Positions 60,726-64,000 of a DNA stretch of 64,000 nucleotides are shown one piece after another. Origin of the DNA: Cavia porcellus (lineage: Eukaryota > Chordata > Mammalia > Rodentia > Caviidae); contig NW_026947485.1 of the NCBI RefSeq assembly GCF_034190915.1, forward strand, positions 34,547,519-34,611,518, given 5' to 3'. The translations under genes and the position numbers were made by a program. Below the pieces are notes generated by a model. The model had not been told where the DNA came from, did no database searches, and worked only from the letters and a program-made list of their open reading frames with translations. Position 1 is the stretch's first letter; each line of letters starts with the position of its first letter.

Positions 60726-62723
60726 CTGTTTTCAAAATATATAGATTTTTGAATTATTATTCCAATATGTGTTTGCTTACTTGTGTGGACATTCTTTTGT
60801 AGATCCCAAAAACATTTTCTGGATAGATGCAGGGCTGGGAAAGATCTTGTGTTATCCCTCTATTTATGTGATCCCATTAAATTCATTTGCTAAGCCCTGA
60901 GATGAGGTATCCCTTTTGTTTGGGCTGCAATATTCCTTTCATTTCTTGCTGCATGTGGATTTCCATAAATAACAATAGTCATACTTCAAAAATTTCCAGG
61001 TCTATGCTTTCATTTCCACAAGAAAGAGAGCATTTTTGTGGATAAGTGATCACCTGTGTACCTATAAAAGGGTTCAGGTGTCTGTGGGGCACATGTGGGA
61101 AAGATCTGTGGGTTGAGGAAAGCGCCTGCTGGAAGAAGCCTGTGGTTATGGGAGGGTGAAAGTCACATGCTGTGCCTGTCTACAGTAGTGTTGGGGGTTG
61201 GTAAGACATGGCGTCTGGGTTGGAGTCGTGAGTGTGCAGAGGCATCTACATGCAGAGTTCTGATGTGTGGGCGTGACTGGTGTCTGACAATGTGTTATGA
61301 ATTTATAATCTCTAGGTTTATCTCCTCAAGAAATAGTCTCACAATCATGTTAAAGAAGCTCAGAGGCAAAATTCAAGTAGAAGAAAATGACATTATATTA
61401 AAGTAATATACGCTTGCAGAAACAGTAAAAAGGAAGACTTCTCAAACACATGGGGATTTTTATAAAGTGTAAAACTACAAGGCTGACTATAACACGGAAG
61501 TATAGTGATTTGTTAGACTAGGAACTGAACCACACTCACTTGGTCTCAGACCTCATAAGGTGTGGAACATCAGGGAAGGAGGCAGAGTGCTCAACAACAG
61601 TGAATTCAACCAACAGGAAAATACCTTAGAGTCCAACAGGAAAAACTAATCATAATTTTGGAAACAGTTGTGTTTCAATCTACAGAGTGTTAAAAAAGCC
61701 TATGGCCATACCATCCTGAATGTGCCCAATCTTGTTTAAAGAGTCTTAAGAGAATGGTTCTTAGTACTGTCAAGGTAACTCCTCCAATCTCTATTAAGAC
61801 TTTAGAAATATGAAATTCCAGAGAAATCAATAAATCTGACTAATTCCCAAAATAGAGCCCTTAGAAAGAAAGTTATAATGACCATAATGTTCTTTTGAGA
61901 ACATTAGAGGAGAAACTGCCCCGGGAGTGTAGAATGTTCTCATTGGTGATTCTGTGTGGGCACAAAAGTCCTGGAAGTACACACTGTGTGCAGAATCAGA
62001 TCTTCAGAACTGCACTATGGAAACCTGCAGAGCTTGACTGCTCTATGATGCTTAAATGTTCGCTGATAATGCACACTGGGGGTACAACCAGAGTCATTAT
62101 TCAGGGGTGATGACAAAGACTACAGGAAGGAAAGAGGAGGGGACAGAAGGGAGGAAAGATATAGCTGTCAGAGTCACTGGCTAGATGGTGATCTTTCAAA
62201 GGCACAAACAGATTACCCCTCATCTTTCCTTTCAAGAAGGCTTTAGAAGAAAAGTAGTAGTATGGGATTCATTTGGCAATGGAAAGAAGGATAATATAAA
62301 TAAAACTAAGGCTGATGGTGAAGAAGAAGCAGATTTGCAGATTCATTAGCAGTGATGAGGATGTGAGACACTCAGTTTAACTGAAGTCATAAGTGGGTTG
62401 TGTGCTGACATTCACATGTGCTTTCAATAGATCAAACATCTGAGGTTTGTGGGGACCACCTTTTCATATGAAATCCAAGAAGAAATAAATAAATTGACTT
62501 TTTAAAGTGAATTCAGAGACAAAGGTGTTGTGCATTACTACCAATGACTAGATTATCAAGGTTTCCATAAAAACAAAAAACAAAAACATTTTAACTCAAA
62601 AGAGATTTACAAGTATAAAATTTAATTTTTCCCTTTTTAAAAGAATCACTATTTCCTACCTAATATTTCTGAACTAGAACACATATTACTTATACAATAA
62701 ACATATAGGGAAAACCTTCTTAC

Positions 62724-62820
62724 CATGTTGAGCATTTCATCAAAAACTTCTTGAGAGATAAAATGATAATCAACTCGATCCCCTTCTCCAAAGTATGGTG
62801 GCCTTGTAGTGTGACAGGCC
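62724..62820 (-). CDS. LRGUK: LRGUK exon, guanylate kinase-like domain (first in-window exon)
   Basis: This 97-bp exon is bounded on the minus strand by a TTTCAG acceptor and a GTAAGA donor. It starts with the last base of a codon and ends on a complete codon. It reads ACHTTRPPYFGEGDRV then DYHFISQEVFDEMLNM. This is the guanylate-kinase segment after the P-loop (the conserved S/T-TRxPRxxE...V-DYHFVS region), with the arginine and the DYHFIS motif kept. The LRGUK family joins N-terminal leucine-rich repeats to a guanylate-kinase domain; mouse mutants have sperm head-shaping and tail-assembly defects. The P-loop and leucine-rich repeats must lie to the right of the window. Assignment to LRGUK rests on this exon together with the distinctive C-terminal exons. 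Confidence 0.93.
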
Positions 62821-64000
62821 CTGAAACCATAAAACAGAGAGCCTAGTCTATTTCTAGGACCTTGAAATTCAAAATGGAGGTTTGAGTAAACAAAATGTTT
62901 AAAAACTTGAAATTGATCCATACATCATAAATCATAAAATAATCTAATTGTGAAGCCACTTTGGTTGTAAAGGGCTGGGCCACATTCAGTCAGTATAATC
63001 TTTAAAGATTATACAAATTTTGGATTAGCAGTATCAAATTTTTACTCAATGCTATTTATTGCCTTCTGAATCACCTAATAATTTTGAATAGGTACAATAG
63101 TATCTATCATCCACCCAACTGCTTTCATTTTCTCTCTGCTCTGTGAGTATTTTCACAGGCTCCCCTCCTCTCTCTACCTTGCTGGCCGACTTATTTTGCA
63201 GGACTCAATTTGTCACCTCTCTCCACATTTTTGCTGGGTTCCTCTGTCTGCATTGTGCACTTCTTCATACTCTCATGGTCTCAATCTGTGCCGGCTGCAG
63301 TCTAGTAATTGTTCAGAGCCCCATCTCCTCCCATATTTGAGGGCAGAGACTTCTCATTCACCCTGTGCTGCGAGGCATGTTGTTATTACACTTGACCTTC
63401 CTGTGGGAATCTACAAGTCCAGGCTGGATGGAATTCTCAACCAGAAAGGTCTTTTCTATCCACTGTCTAAAATAACCTCCCCACCTCATAAGACCCCTGA
63501 CTACACTCTATTACCAGAACTGTCTTCTTTCACACAGATTTTTTTTCTATATCCCCAGAACATATGAATCATGAAGGGAGGACTTTGTCTTGTTCATCTT
63601 ACATTCCCAGTGCCTTACATACAGCAGATATTCACTAAATAACTATAAAGTGAGTTAAAATGAAACACACGAAGTGTCTAACAGCAGCTAGGAACTCCAT
63701 GGTATGGATAACTGTCAAAGTGACTACCCAAGGGTCACAATGAAGCCTGGGCCCAGTTCCAGAACTACAACATGGAGTCCCCGCTACCCAGGACTCTTCA
63801 TTTCATAACACTCTGTCCTCCCAGGGTTAAGTTCTGGGAGTGAAAGCTGATCTTTAGATTATTCTGTGACTTTAAAACAAGAGATGAGAATAGTTAAACA
63901 CTTGGAGTGTTATTTAAGGTATTTCTCATAAGAATCATGAGGTAGATATTATTTCTTATTTCTGTTTTGCAGGTAATGAAACTATGGGCAGTTCCTACTG
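62821..64000 (-). other. LRGUK intron continuing past the window
   Basis: No exon seen. 63540-63660 is an L2 3'-end relic (AGGGAGGACTTTGTCTTGTTC, TTCCCAGTGCCTTACATACAGCAG, TATTCACTAAATAA). The exons for the kinase P-loop and the leucine-rich repeats are expected farther right. Confidence 0.6.

Larger units (their letters stand above)
59109..62723 (-). other. LRGUK intron
   Basis: No exon recognised. It holds an (AT)n tract and an ERVL-type LTR (listed). 61000-62600 has no feature I can name; its open frames lack homology and splice context. Confidence 0.6.

Overview
This is eukaryotic, mammalian genomic DNA. Coding exons are short and separated by kilobase introns with GT/AG borders, and most of the rest is interspersed repeat. 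The repeats point to a non-murid rodent. There are many ID-like tRNA-Ala-type SINEs ending in a GGTACC-A tail, a dimeric B1-plus-ID element, B1 monomers and rodent-style MaLR LTRs. I cannot name the species from sequence alone.

One gene dominates. The minus strand carries the 3' half of LRGUK (leucine-rich repeat and guanylate kinase domain protein), read from right to left. Nine exons join in perfect phase: 62820-62724, 59108-58995, 56938-56737, 55050-54955, 34123-33984, 18080-17992, 16058-15933, 10584-10433 and 7920-7778. They encode about 385 residues: most of the guanylate-kinase-like domain, then the C-terminal tail up to the stop. The leucine-rich repeats and the P-loop end of the kinase domain lie beyond the right edge. 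A tenth exon, 49036-46863, fits the same phase after the 55050-54955 exon. It adds a 723-residue Pro/Ser/Gln-rich, then Lys/Arg-rich, tail with its own stop, so it is probably an alternative last exon giving a much longer isoform.

Layout: 1-7238 is intergenic sequence downstream of LRGUK (MIR, MaLR LTR, MER5-like transposon, SINEs). 7239-62820 is LRGUK exons and introns. 62821-64000 is intron continuing toward the upstream exons. The large intron between 46863 and 34123 contains the most striking mobile element, a 3.1-kb element at 40265-43402. It is complete, has a perfect 13-bp target-site duplication, and carries an intact LINE-1 ORF1 (350 aa), a CpG-rich 5' leader with a YY1-like site at its start, and a poly(A) tail. 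It has no ORF2, which is the architecture of a half-LINE (HAL1-type) element.

The main points for follow-up are the giant alternative LRGUK exon, a SINE inserted 16 nt upstream of an LRGUK exon that now appears to supply its branch site, the intact half-LINE, and a 73-bp near-perfect duplication 611 bp apart inside an LRGUK intron. No RNA gene, CRISPR array or prokaryotic feature was seen.
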